From contig JAFGSI010000056.1 of NCBI GenBank assembly GCA_016934715.1, positions 23,219 through 87,218 of the forward strand: a DNA stretch of 64,000 nucleotides. Direction: 5' to 3'. Below, piece by piece: positions 8,743 through 16,745 of the stretch (position 1 is the first letter of the stretch; every line of letters begins with the position of its first letter). The notes under the pieces are model-generated. The model searched no databases and was not told the origin of the DNA. It was given only the letters and a program-made list of their open reading frames with translations. The stretch is from Anaerolineales bacterium (GTDB taxonomy: Bacteria > Chloroflexota > Anaerolineae > Anaerolineales > Villigracilaceae). A program made the translations under genes and the position numbers.

Positions 8743-9560
8743 GCGAGCCTCCAGACCAGAACGAACAGGATCGTAAAGAAGGTGCTGATCAGCAGTTGGC
8801 GCAGTCCGATCTGGGTCGGACTGGCGCCAACGGCTGGGTGGGTGATGCCCCACAGGGTCTCCAGCCACTGCAGCAGGAAGGGGATGAAGATTAAGCTGGG
8901 CAGCAGGCCGAACAAGGCTCCGACCAGTGCCAGGGCAAGGTTGAAGGTGGTGTACAGCAGCGCCCGCCGCCCCAGACGCCATTGTTCCGCCCGAGTCGAG
9001 AGTCCTGGCAGGACACGCTGCGACAGGCGCAGGTAGGCGTACACGATCGATGCCGCCGACTGGAGCCAGGTCAGCAGCCACAGGGTCCAACCGGTGGGAT
9101 CGTAGATCCCGCAGCCGGTCCAGAAGGCTGCCGGGGCTGCCAGGGCCAGCACGCCGGTGGCCAGGATCTCGACCCCTGCCTGTTTTCGCTCGCTGCGCTG
9201 GCTGACCAGGTAGAGATGCCAGGCAAAGACCGGCAATCCCGGGGCCGCCAGGTACAGGACAAATCCATTCCCGCTCCCCACCAGGCCAGCCAGTGCGGTC
9301 AGGCCGATCAAAGCATAGACAGCGATCCAGAAGCTCGCCACGGGCAGGTCCTGCCTCGGGCGCCTTCCCGACCAGGCTTTGACAGCTACCGTCACCGGCT
9401 GGCGTATCAAGAAGGCGGCCTGGGCGGCTGCGATCAGAAAGGCGGAGCCAGGCCTGAACGAACAACCAGCGAACAGGCCGATCAGCAACGGGCTGAGCAG
9501 GAAGACCCACGCGCCATGGTCCTGGGGGATGGCGATCCGCCGGTTGAAGTATTTTCTCAT
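8739..9560 (-). CDS. YwiC-like integral membrane protein
   Basis: The product is 273 aa with about seven to eight hydrophobic segments. The N-terminus has the family signature IPQDHGAWVFLLSPLL, as in the YwiC-like family (IPQEHGAW). Function in that family is unknown; in Bacillus ywiC neighbours anaerobic nitrate genes. The gene begins three bases after the helicase stop, so it sits in an operon with it. Confidence 0.8.
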   Translation of the reverse strand: MRKYFNRRIAIPQDHGAWVFLLSPLLIGLFAGCSFRPGSAFLIAAAQAAFLIRQPVTVAVKAWSGRRPRQDLPVASFWIAVYALIGLTALAGLVGSGNGFVLYLAAPGLPVFAWHLYLVSQRSERKQAGVEILATGVLALAAPAAFWTGCGIYDPTGWTLWLLTWLQSAASIVYAYLRLSQRVLPGLSTRAEQWRLGRRALLYTTFNLALALVGALFGLLPSLIFIPFLLQWLETLWGITHPAVGASPTQIGLRQLLISTFFTILFVLVWRLA

Positions 9561-9563
9561 CCG

Positions 9564-12359
9564 TTAGAGGTTCAGCCACTTGGCTGCCGAGCGCGGTAGT
9601 TCAGCCAGGGAGGCGGCCCTGGATGTGCACTGGGGCAGCGAGTCGAGGAATGCCCGTCCGTAGGATTTGGTCAGCAGACGCCGGTCGAGGATTGCGACCA
9701 CTCCCCGGTCGAGCTGGGTGCGGATCAGGCGCCCGAACCCCTGGCGGAAGCGTAGGATGGCCTCCGGAAGGTGATACTCATGGAAGGGGTCTTCGAAGGT
9801 CTCGGCCCTGGCCGCCACCAGCGGGTCTGAAGGGACTGCGAAGGGCAGCTTGACGATCACCAGCACCGAAAGGGCTTCGCCAGGTACATCCACGCCCTCC
9901 CAGAAGGAGCGCGTCCCCAGCAGGACCGCCCGTTCGGAGCTCTTGAAGGTCTCCAGCAGGGCGTTTGGCGAGGCGCCCTCGCCCTGTTCGTAGACCGTGA
10001 TGTCGGCCTGGGCCAGCGGGCCGGAGATGCTGCGGGCGGTGCGTTTCAACTGGGCGTAGGAAGTGAACAGGACCAGGGTTCTCCCGCCGGTTGTCGTGCA
10101 CAACTGGACCAGGGTTTGTTCGAGCTGATGCTGGTAGTTGGGGGCGTTCGGCTCGGCGATGTCGTTGGCGATATAGAGCAAGGCAGCACTTTCGTAATCG
10201 AAGGGTGAGCCGAGGGCCAGTTCGTCGGCCTCATCGGCGGAGAGTGTCTCGCGCAGGTAGTTGAACTCGTTGTTGGTCGTCAGGGTGGCGGAGGTCAGGA
10301 TGACGCAGCGTTTTTCGTGCCACAGATATTTTTCGACCAGCGGGCCAACCCGCACCGGGGCAGCGTTGAGCGCCAGCCGCCCGCCGTTGGGGCTGACCTC
10401 CACCCAGTAGACGTAATCATGGACCGGTTCGAAGATCATGGCGTTGACCATGCTCTCAGCTTCCATCAGCCGTCGCAGGCTGTTGCCCAGATTCGAGATT
10501 GTATCCTCCAGGGCCTCCAGGCCGTCGGCGTACAGATCGGCGGCGCCCTTCTGGATGTCGCCCAGCAGGGCGATCAGCAGGCGCAGGGTTTCGCCGGCGG
10601 CATCCCAGGTGATCTCGACGCTGTCCCATCCTGGCAGGGTGCGGGTAGATGGCAGAATGCGCTCCTGCCAGGCGTACTGGCCGCCCTGCTGGCCCTCGCG
10701 GATGAAGTCAACGAACTCGGATAGGGCCTCGAAGAAACTACGGAACTGGCTCTCCAGCCGCCAGGCCAGGTCGGTGGCACGCGAGACGTTCTGGTTGAGC
10801 ACGGCGAAGTCCGATGGGCGGACCTGGTTGTGGGCGGTCGTCAGCAGGTGTCCGAGGACGCCTGCTGACGAACCGCCGATCTCCTTGATCAGGCGTTCTG
10901 TATCGAACTGGGTCAGGCGGAAGGACAGGGCGTCTGTCGTGGCGCTTTCGAGGTGGTGGCCTTCGTCAATGATCAAGTAGTCGTACTCGGGCAGAACCCG
11001 ATGCCCGACGGCCACATCCGCCAGCAGCAGGGCGTGGTTGACGATCAGGATGTGGGAGGTCTGGGCGGCCTGACGGGCGCGGAAGAAAGGGCAGGCGCCC
11101 CCGGTCCGTTCCAGGCAGGTGTCGGTGGTGCAGGCGTCGTCCTCGGCCGATATGTGCGTCCAGACTTCGCGTTCGGACGGGCCGGTCAGGTTGATCTCGG
11201 TCCGGTCGCCGCTGGTGTTTTCCAGCAGCCAGACCAGCAGCTTGGCCAGGACGCGCATCTCGTCGCTATTGGTTGGGCCGCGGCGGCGCAGCAGTTCGAA
11301 GCGGCGCGGGCAGAAATAATTGGATCGTCCCTTGAGCACCGAGGCGCGCAGGTCCAGGCCCAGGGCCTCCCGCAGGTCGGGGATGTCCTTCTTGATCAAC
11401 TGGTCCTGCAGGTTGATCGTATTGGTCGAAATGACGACCCGGGTGTTGTTCTGCAGGGCGAAAAGCGCCGCCGGAACGAGGTAGGCGAACGATTTTCCGA
11501 CACCGGTCCCGGCCTCGACCAGCAGGTGCTGGCTGTACGACAGGGCATTGGCCACTGCCTTCAGCATGGCAACCTGTTCCGGACGGTGTTCATAACTATC
11601 GAAATAGGATGAAAACGGTCCGCCGTACTCCAGGACTGAGGCAGCTTCCTCAGCATCGATCGGGAGCGGCTCGTCGGGAACCTGCAGCGGTGGGACCCTG
11701 GGAATGTCGGCCGGGGTGAACAGAGGGCCGGAATCGCGTTGCCGGACCTGTTTGGCTTTGACGCTTTCGCGCGAGCGTGCCCGCAGCGCCTGCCGGAAGA
11801 CCCAGGCCCCGTTCCATTCCAACGGTTCGCTGTGGCGGACGATCTCGGCCAGCAGGTCGGGCGGCAGTTCGCGGGCCGTGGTGTAAAGCCGGTGGAAGAC
11901 GGCGTGGGTCACGCGGGCATCGTCAAGGGCGCGGTGCGTGGCGGGCAGAGCGATGCCCAACAGTTGGCCCAGGGCTCCCAGGTTGTACCGGCTGGCTGTC
12001 GGTAACAGGACCGAAGCCATCTCGTACGTGTCAATTCGCTCATGAAGCTCGAAAAGCCCGTGTTTGCGGAAGAACGACAGGTCAAATGGAATGTTGTGCC
12101 CGACGATGGGCGAATCGCCGATGAAGGCAGCCAGGTCGTCGAGGACCTCCTGCAGGCGGGGTGCCTGGCGGACCATGGCGTCCTCGATCCCGGTCAGGCC
12201 GGTGATGAACTCGGGGATGTGGCGGCCGGGATTGACCAGGGTGGTCCATTCATCCTCGACCCGGCTGCCATTGAAGCGCCGGGCGCCGATTTCGATGATC
12301 GCATCCGCCTGGGGGTCCAGGCCGGTAGTTTCAATATCCAGGGCGACGAGAGTAGGCAT
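9564..12359 (-). CDS. dinG: Exonuclease-helicase of the DinG family
   Basis: The product is 931 aa. Residues 1-165 form a DnaQ-like DEDDh 3'-5' exonuclease (DIETTGL with D8/E10, VGHNIPFD with D93, and H142/D147). A superfamily 2 XPD-like helicase follows: Walker A AGTGVGKS at 283-290 and Walker B IIDEGH near 465. Between them are four cysteines (350, 410, 415, 423) at the positions of the DinG/XPD [4Fe-4S] cluster, so the cluster is probably present. Exo-DinG fusions are common in Firmicutes, where many lack these cysteines. Likely role: unwinding and processing of damaged or structured DNA. The gene is second to last of the intact members of a minus-strand operon. Confidence 0.92.
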   Translation of the reverse strand: MPTLVALDIETTGLDPQADAIIEIGARRFNGSRVEDEWTTLVNPGRHIPEFITGLTGIEDAMVRQAPRLQEVLDDLAAFIGDSPIVGHNIPFDLSFFRKHGLFELHERIDTYEMASVLLPTASRYNLGALGQLLGIALPATHRALDDARVTHAVFHRLYTTARELPPDLLAEIVRHSEPLEWNGAWVFRQALRARSRESVKAKQVRQRDSGPLFTPADIPRVPPLQVPDEPLPIDAEEAASVLEYGGPFSSYFDSYEHRPEQVAMLKAVANALSYSQHLLVEAGTGVGKSFAYLVPAALFALQNNTRVVISTNTINLQDQLIKKDIPDLREALGLDLRASVLKGRSNYFCPRRFELLRRRGPTNSDEMRVLAKLLVWLLENTSGDRTEINLTGPSEREVWTHISAEDDACTTDTCLERTGGACPFFRARQAAQTSHILIVNHALLLADVAVGHRVLPEYDYLIIDEGHHLESATTDALSFRLTQFDTERLIKEIGGSSAGVLGHLLTTAHNQVRPSDFAVLNQNVSRATDLAWRLESQFRSFFEALSEFVDFIREGQQGGQYAWQERILPSTRTLPGWDSVEITWDAAGETLRLLIALLGDIQKGAADLYADGLEALEDTISNLGNSLRRLMEAESMVNAMIFEPVHDYVYWVEVSPNGGRLALNAAPVRVGPLVEKYLWHEKRCVILTSATLTTNNEFNYLRETLSADEADELALGSPFDYESAALLYIANDIAEPNAPNYQHQLEQTLVQLCTTTGGRTLVLFTSYAQLKRTARSISGPLAQADITVYEQGEGASPNALLETFKSSERAVLLGTRSFWEGVDVPGEALSVLVIVKLPFAVPSDPLVAARAETFEDPFHEYHLPEAILRFRQGFGRLIRTQLDRGVVAILDRRLLTKSYGRAFLDSLPQCTSRAASLAELPRSAAKWLNL

Positions 12360-12419
12360 GGGAGTTAGTGTATCACCAGATTCGGCATTCCGACCCGGCA
12401 GTTCGCCAGAGCGCTGGAT

Positions 12420-13121
12420 CTATTCCTGTGGGAGGGCCTGCTTGACAGCAGCCAGCACGTCAGGGGCGATCGGCCTGCCCTTGGCCTGCTGGCGAAGGAA
12501 GTCCTTCAAATCCTTGATTGGCAGGGCCGGCAGGGGGGGGGCCTCGGGGAGGTCGAGTTCAGCCCGCGGGTTGGTGAAGACCATCACGGCCTGCGCTTCG
12601 GGGATCACGCTCCCTTCGGGAAGCAGGCGGGTCAGGGATTGGCGTAGCGAGCGGATCTCGGCAGCCGACTCGAGGTCCGGTCGGCCCAGGCCTTCCTGCC
12701 CAAAGATCCGCAGGTAGGACTGCAGAAACCCGCCGCCCTTGACGCGCCAGCGCTTTCTGGCATAGGTCACCTTCCCGACCTGCGGGTAAGGCATCAGTAC
12801 CCACAAACCCGCCGGTCCAACGAGCAGGTGGTAGGTCGTGGTCGTGTAGTGGTAGAGGGTGTACTCACGGTCCATGCCCTTGAGGCCCTTGGTGATTACC
12901 TCGTCGGGCCTCGGGCTCTTTCCCCAGCGGTTGCCAAAATACATTCCGATTTGCGAAAGGATCAGCCCGGCCAGCAGCGCGACCAGCGAGACGCTGAACA
13001 ACTCGGGCATCTGGAAGGAAATATACACGCCACCGCCGAGGATGGCCAGGGCGACAATGCTGGTGATCTGCCCGATGCGGGCGTTGCGTTTGATGAGCTT
13101 GGTATTGGTGACGATTTGCAT
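12420..13121 (-). CDS. Two-span membrane protein, possibly NERD-related
   Basis: The product is about 233 aa from ATG 13121, with AGGAG six bases upstream and only one base after the plsX stop. Two membrane segments lie near residues 18-60. A cytoplasmic domain follows with the pattern YHLLVGPAGLWVLMPYPQ, resembling the central strand of NERD (nuclease-related) domains, but the later catalytic residues are not clear. The C-terminal third is Pro/Leu-rich. It is probably co-transcribed with plsX. Function uncertain. Confidence 0.7.
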   Translation of the reverse strand: MQIVTNTKLIKRNARIGQITSIVALAILGGGVYISFQMPELFSVSLVALLAGLILSQIGMYFGNRWGKSPRPDEVITKGLKGMDREYTLYHYTTTTYHLLVGPAGLWVLMPYPQVGKVTYARKRWRVKGGGFLQSYLRIFGQEGLGRPDLESAAEIRSLRQSLTRLLPEGSVIPEAQAVMVFTNPRAELDLPEAPPLPALPIKDLKDFLRQQAKGRPIAPDVLAAVKQALPQE

Positions 13122-13122
13122 G

Positions 13123-14142
13123 TTACTCCTGTTTGAGGGAACGTTCGATGGCATTGCGCATGGCATAGAGAACCTGCGCCTCGACGGCTTCTTTGGCGAC
13201 GCGGACCGCGTTCATGATGGCGATCTCGTCCGACCGCCCGTGGCCGATGAAGACCAGGCCGTTGACGCCCAGCAGCGGGGCGGCGCCCTGGTCGGAGGGG
13301 TCCATCAGCTTTTTCACCGAGCCCATTGCCGGTTTGATCAGCAGGCCGCCGAGCATCGCCAGCGGACCGCCGCGCTGGATGGCTTGCTTGATCTTGTCAA
13401 CCAGCAGCTTGGCGACCGCCTCGGAAGATTTCAGAAGGACGTTGCCGGTGAAGCCGTCGGTGACGGCCACGTCCACGACCCCGCCGATGACCTCTTTGCC
13501 TTCGACGTTGCCATAGAAGTTCAGCCCGGCCGCTTCCAGCAGCGGAAAGGCGCCTTTGACCAGTTCGTTGCCCTTGCCGGCCTCCTCGCCATTGGAGATC
13601 AGCCCGACCTTGGGATTCTTCACCCCGCGCACCTTCTCGGCGTAGATCGAGCCCAGGATGCCAAACTGCAGCAGATTCTCGGGCTTGCAATCGGGGTTGG
13701 CGCCGATGTCGATGACCACGCACGAACCGCTGGCAGTTGGAAAGATGGGGGCCAGGCCGGGCCGGTCCACGCCAGGGATGTTGCCCAGGCGGAAATAGGC
13801 CGTCACCGCAGCTGCGCCGGTATTCCCGGCGGTAACGAAGGCGTCGGCCCGCCCGTTCTTGATCAGGTCGATGCCGACCGCCATCGTGTTCTGCGAATTC
13901 GGTCGCCGGGCCTTGAGCACCAGCTTCATGCCCTTGTCTTCCATGGTCAACATCTCGGGAGCATGAACGATCTCGATCTCCAGGCCATCGGTTTTTTGTT
14001 TTTCCAGGATCGGTTTGATCTGCGCTTCGTCACCTACCAGAATGATGCCCACGCCGTAGTTCCGGGCAGCTCTGACAGCCCCGATCACATCCGGAGCGGG
14101 AAAGTGATCGCTTCCCATGGCGTCCACAACGATTTTGGTCAT
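13123..14142 (-). CDS. plsX: Phosphate acyltransferase PlsX
   Basis: The product is 339 aa, normal for PlsX. The N-terminus VVDAMGSDHFPAPDVIGA is the family signature, and VTDGFTGNVLLKSSEA and the GVNGLVFIGHG region are also typical. PlsX converts acyl-ACP to acyl-phosphate for PlsY in phospholipid synthesis and associates with the inner membrane face. AGGAGTG precedes the ATG. It is the first gene of the minus-strand cluster that continues through dinG. fabH, acpP and rpmF, frequent plsX neighbours, are absent. Confidence 0.96.
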   Translation of the reverse strand: MTKIVVDAMGSDHFPAPDVIGAVRAARNYGVGIILVGDEAQIKPILEKQKTDGLEIEIVHAPEMLTMEDKGMKLVLKARRPNSQNTMAVGIDLIKNGRADAFVTAGNTGAAAVTAYFRLGNIPGVDRPGLAPIFPTASGSCVVIDIGANPDCKPENLLQFGILGSIYAEKVRGVKNPKVGLISNGEEAGKGNELVKGAFPLLEAAGLNFYGNVEGKEVIGGVVDVAVTDGFTGNVLLKSSEAVAKLLVDKIKQAIQRGGPLAMLGGLLIKPAMGSVKKLMDPSDQGAAPLLGVNGLVFIGHGRSDEIAIMNAVRVAKEAVEAQVLYAMRNAIERSLKQE

Positions 14143-14186
14143 AGGTCACTCCTGAGTTTGATATGCCATTGTACCCGATAGTCTGC

Positions 14187-14214
14187 TTGACAATGATTTG
14201 AAGATGATTATAAT
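14187..14214 (+). promoter_or_regulatory. Promoter for tRNA-Leu (TTGACA-16-TATAAT)
   Basis: A perfect TTGACA at 14187-14192 and a perfect TATAAT at 14209-14214 are separated by 16 bp. The tRNA begins 11 bases after the -10 box. A weaker minus-strand pair for plsX (TACAAT at 14173-14168) overlaps this region. Confidence 0.85.
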
Positions 14215-14224
14215 ACGACTGCTT

Positions 14225-14306
14225 GCGCTGGTGCTGGAATTGGCAGACAGGCATGGTTGAGGGCCATGTGCCGCAAGGCGTGAGGGTTCAAGTCCCTCCC
14301 AGCGCA
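14225..14306 (+). tRNA. tRNA-Leu (anticodon GAG)
   Basis: All arms can be folded. The acceptor stem is GCGCTGG (14225-14231) with CCAGCGC (14299-14305) and discriminator A. The anticodon stem CATGG/CCATG encloses loop TTGAGGG, anticodon GAG. There is a long class II variable arm (TGCC..GGCG) and T-arm GAGGG-TTCAAGT-CCCTC. The long variable arm and A discriminator fit leucine. CCA is not encoded. Confidence 0.95.
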
Positions 14307-14311
14307 CACAG

Positions 14312-14348
14312 AGAACACACGGGATTTGACGGATCTCCCGTGTGTTCT
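14312..14348 (+). terminator. Hairpin terminator after tRNA-Leu
   Basis: A perfect 12-bp stem (14313-14324 with 14336-14347), extendable by one pair, starts six bases after the tRNA. Only a weak T-rich tail (TTGCTTTC) follows. It probably ends the tRNA transcript. Confidence 0.65.
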
Positions 14349-14374
14349 TGCTTTCTGGTCTGCGGACAATCGTG

Positions 14375-14380
14375 TATAAT
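14375..14380 (+). promoter_or_regulatory. Probable -10 box for the ABC transporter genes
   Basis: A perfect TATAAT lies about 80 bases before the binding-protein ATG at 14462. The matching -35 would fall in the tail of the tRNA terminator and is poor. Confidence 0.4.
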
Positions 14381-14461
14381 ACTTGAGTCCCACCCGTCAC
14401 GCCGCCGTGGAAGAACCGAGTTCTCTCAAACAAACCCATTTTCTGTATTAAGGAGGAAAGA

Positions 14462-15217
14462 ATGAAACGAACGTTCTGGATCATGTTGGCGACTCTGCTA
14501 ATGCTCAGCATGGCTTTGCCGGGATGCAGCCCGTCAGGCGGTGGCACGATCACCGTGGCCATGGATGCCACCTGGCCTCCCTTTGAATACGTCGACGAAA
14601 CCACCCAGGAGATCGTCGGTCTGGACGTCGATCTGATCCGGGCCATCGCCGAGAAGGAAGGCCTGGAGATCGAACTGGTCAATGTGCCGTGGGACTCGCT
14701 CCTGGCCGGAATGGCGAACTGCCAGTATGATGTTTCCATTTCCGCAATGACGATCACCCCCGAGCGCGCCGAGCAGTTTGCCTTCTCAGACCCTTATTTT
14801 GCGGCCGGACAGATTGTTGTCGTCCAGGCTTCGAACACAACGATCAACGGCAAGGATGACCTGGCCGGCTACACGGTCGGTGTCCAGCTCGGCACCACCG
14901 GCGACATTGAAGCCCAGAACATGCCGGGCGTCACGGTCAAGAACTATGATGACATCGGCCTGGCCTACCAGGACCTGATGAATGGCCAGATCGATGCTGT
15001 GATCGCCGACAACCCGCTCGCCCTGGGTTACGTTGGGCAGAACCCCGATCTCCTCAAGGCCGTGGGTGAGGTGTTCACCGATGAGTATTATGGCATCGCG
15101 GTCTGCAAAGAAAACACCGAATTGCTGGCCCAGATCAACCGCGGCCTGGCGGCGGTCAAGGCCGAAGGCTTGATCGATGAACTGACCCTGCAGTGGATCG
15201 TTGGTGAAGGTCAATAA
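14462..15217 (+). CDS. Amino-acid ABC transporter substrate-binding lipoprotein (family 3)
   Basis: The product is 251 aa. It has a signal peptide with lipobox ALPGC (Cys 22). The mature domain shows family 3 solute-binding features: TWPPFEYVDE near the start, VGLDVDLIRAIAEKEG, the hinge DVSISAMTITPERAEQFAFSDPY and the late YGIAVCKEN. Such proteins deliver polar amino acids to a permease at the outer face of the membrane. AGGAGG precedes the ATG. A terminator separates it from the permease, which usually gives excess binding protein. Confidence 0.92.
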   Translation: MKRTFWIMLATLLMLSMALPGCSPSGGGTITVAMDATWPPFEYVDETTQEIVGLDVDLIRAIAEKEGLEIELVNVPWDSLLAGMANCQYDVSISAMTITPERAEQFAFSDPYFAAGQIVVVQASNTTINGKDDLAGYTVGVQLGTTGDIEAQNMPGVTVKNYDDIGLAYQDLMNGQIDAVIADNPLALGYVGQNPDLLKAVGEVFTDEYYGIAVCKENTELLAQINRGLAAVKAEGLIDELTLQWIVGEGQ

Positions 15218-15231
15218 TTTTTAGACCCGCT

Positions 15232-15272
15232 GACTGCGAGGCGCCGCCATTCGGCCGCCTCGCAGTCTTTTT
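15232..15272 (+). terminator. Strong hairpin between binding protein and permease
   Basis: A perfect 12-bp GC-rich stem (15232-15243 with 15256-15267) is followed by TTTTT. Placed just after the binding-protein stop, it probably acts as a partial terminator that lowers permease expression. Confidence 0.85.
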
Positions 15273-15283
15273 GGGAGACGGCC

Positions 15284-16255
15284 ATGACAGATGAGCAGAC
15301 CAGAGATAGTGCATTCGTCTCCGATGTGAAACGCCAGGAGCGCAGTTCCGAGTTGCGTTGGCGGATCACGTTCTGGCTTGCCAGCGGCGCGGCAGCCTTG
15401 TTGCTCCTGTTCTCCTTCTTTCCGTCTGAAGAGAGCGTTCTCAAGCTGGTCGGATTGCTTCCGGAAGAAAGTCAGGAGAATGCCCGTCTGTGGGTGATCG
15501 ATCACTTCTGGTCGGAGATGACTGCCGATCCGCAGTGTGTGGACAGCGGCGGGCGCTGCGGCCCGGAGATGGAACGGATCTTCAGCTTTCTCTCGCACCC
15601 CTATCCGTCCATGCTCGTGTTCATGCGGGGGGGCATTCGCATCACAGTCCTGGTGACCGTCTCGGCCTTCATTCTGACCCTGGTCGTCGGTCTGTTTGGC
15701 GGCCTCGGACGCCTGTCGAAGTCGAAGATCGTCTTCGGGATCAGCACGTTTTACGTTGAGATCGTGCGCGGCATCCCACTGCTGGTGCAGTTGATCTGGT
15801 GGTATTTTGCCTTTCCGGTCATGATTCAGCGGACCATCTGGCCATCTTACCAGGCCAACCCGGTGGCCATGTCGATCCTCGGGCTGGTCTTCTGCTACGG
15901 GGCGTATATGAGCGAGATCTACCGGGCGGGAATCCAGAGCATTCCCAAGGGCCAGATGGAAGCTGCTCTCAGCCTGGGCATGTCCCGCTTCCAGGCCTTG
16001 CGGCACATCATCGTCCCGCAGGCGATCCGCGTCATCCTGCCGCCGATGGGGAACGAGTTCATAGCCCTGCTCAAGGACTCGTCGCTGGTCAGCGCGGTGG
16101 CGGTCGTCGACCTGACCCGGCGCGGCCGCGAGTACATGGCCGCTCACTTCAACCCGATTGAAGTCTGGGTCCTGGTGGCGATTCTTTACCTGATCATGAC
16201 GATCTTCTCGGCTCGCATCGTTGCGCTGATCGAGCGCAAGACGAGGACCAGCTGA
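15284..16255 (+). CDS. Amino-acid ABC transporter permease (HisM/GlnP type)
   Basis: The product is 323 aa, longer than the usual ~220. It has one N-terminal membrane segment, a soluble stretch of ~80 residues with two Cys, then the permease core with five or so spans. The EAA-type loop is visible as EAALSLGMSRFQALRHIIVPQA, which contacts the ATPase. GGGAG precedes the ATG. No ATP-binding subunit is found in the window, so the system must borrow one or find it elsewhere. Confidence 0.92.
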   Translation: MTDEQTRDSAFVSDVKRQERSSELRWRITFWLASGAAALLLLFSFFPSEESVLKLVGLLPEESQENARLWVIDHFWSEMTADPQCVDSGGRCGPEMERIFSFLSHPYPSMLVFMRGGIRITVLVTVSAFILTLVVGLFGGLGRLSKSKIVFGISTFYVEIVRGIPLLVQLIWWYFAFPVMIQRTIWPSYQANPVAMSILGLVFCYGAYMSEIYRAGIQSIPKGQMEAALSLGMSRFQALRHIIVPQAIRVILPPMGNEFIALLKDSSLVSAVAVVDLTRRGREYMAAHFNPIEVWVLVAILYLIMTIFSARIVALIERKTRTS

Positions 16256-16263
16256 AGGCAAAA

Positions 16264-16284
16264 AGCGGCGCAAGCCGCTTTTTT
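16264..16284 (+). terminator. Intrinsic terminator after the permease
   Basis: The stem AGCGGC / GCCGCT (16264-16269 with 16274-16279) has a GCAA tetraloop and is followed by a run of six T (16279-16284). It is the clearest intrinsic terminator in the window. Confidence 0.9.
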
Positions 16285-16325
16285 GTGCTGATATAATCCG
16301 GCCAAATCATTGGATGGAGGATAGC

Positions 16326-16733
16326 ATGGCAGTCCGGTTTCCCGGCCCGGCGTGGCTGGAAAGTTTGCAGGAAAAATTGAACGCAGATGAGAAGTATTCC
16401 CAGACCGCCAGGAACTGGGAAGGCGACATGGCTGTGGTGATCGAGCCGAGCGGCCCCCTGGTGGAGACGCTGGTGTACTATTTTGACCTCTGGCATGGCC
16501 GGTGCCGTAGCGTGGCAGTCCTGGATGACTCCAGCACGGTGAAAGCGGCCTTCGTGCTCAAGGCGCCCTATGATCACCTGGTCAAGATACTGAAGGGGGA
16601 ACTCGATCCGATGACCGCCATGATGACCCGCAAGCTGCAGGTCCAGGGCAACCTGGGCGTGATGATGCGCAACGTGCCGACCGTGCTCGAATTCGTCCGC
16701 TGTGCCAAAGAAAACACTGGCGAAATCCTCTGA
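16326..16733 (+). CDS. SCP2-like (sterol-carrier) small protein
   Basis: The product is about 135 aa from ATG 16326, with TGGAGG six bases upstream; the in-frame ATG 16314 lacks a binding site. The pattern with VLDDSSTVKAAFVLKAPYDHLVKILKGELDPMTAMMTRKLQVQGNL matches the SCP2 fold (KLxxxGDL-like end), a lipid or hydrophobic-ligand pocket. It lies 12 bases before the AOR gene, so it is likely to be expressed with it. Confidence 0.7.
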   Translation: MAVRFPGPAWLESLQEKLNADEKYSQTARNWEGDMAVVIEPSGPLVETLVYYFDLWHGRCRSVAVLDDSSTVKAAFVLKAPYDHLVKILKGELDPMTAMMTRKLQVQGNLGVMMRNVPTVLEFVRCAKENTGEIL

Positions 16734-16745
16734 TCAGGGATCTGC

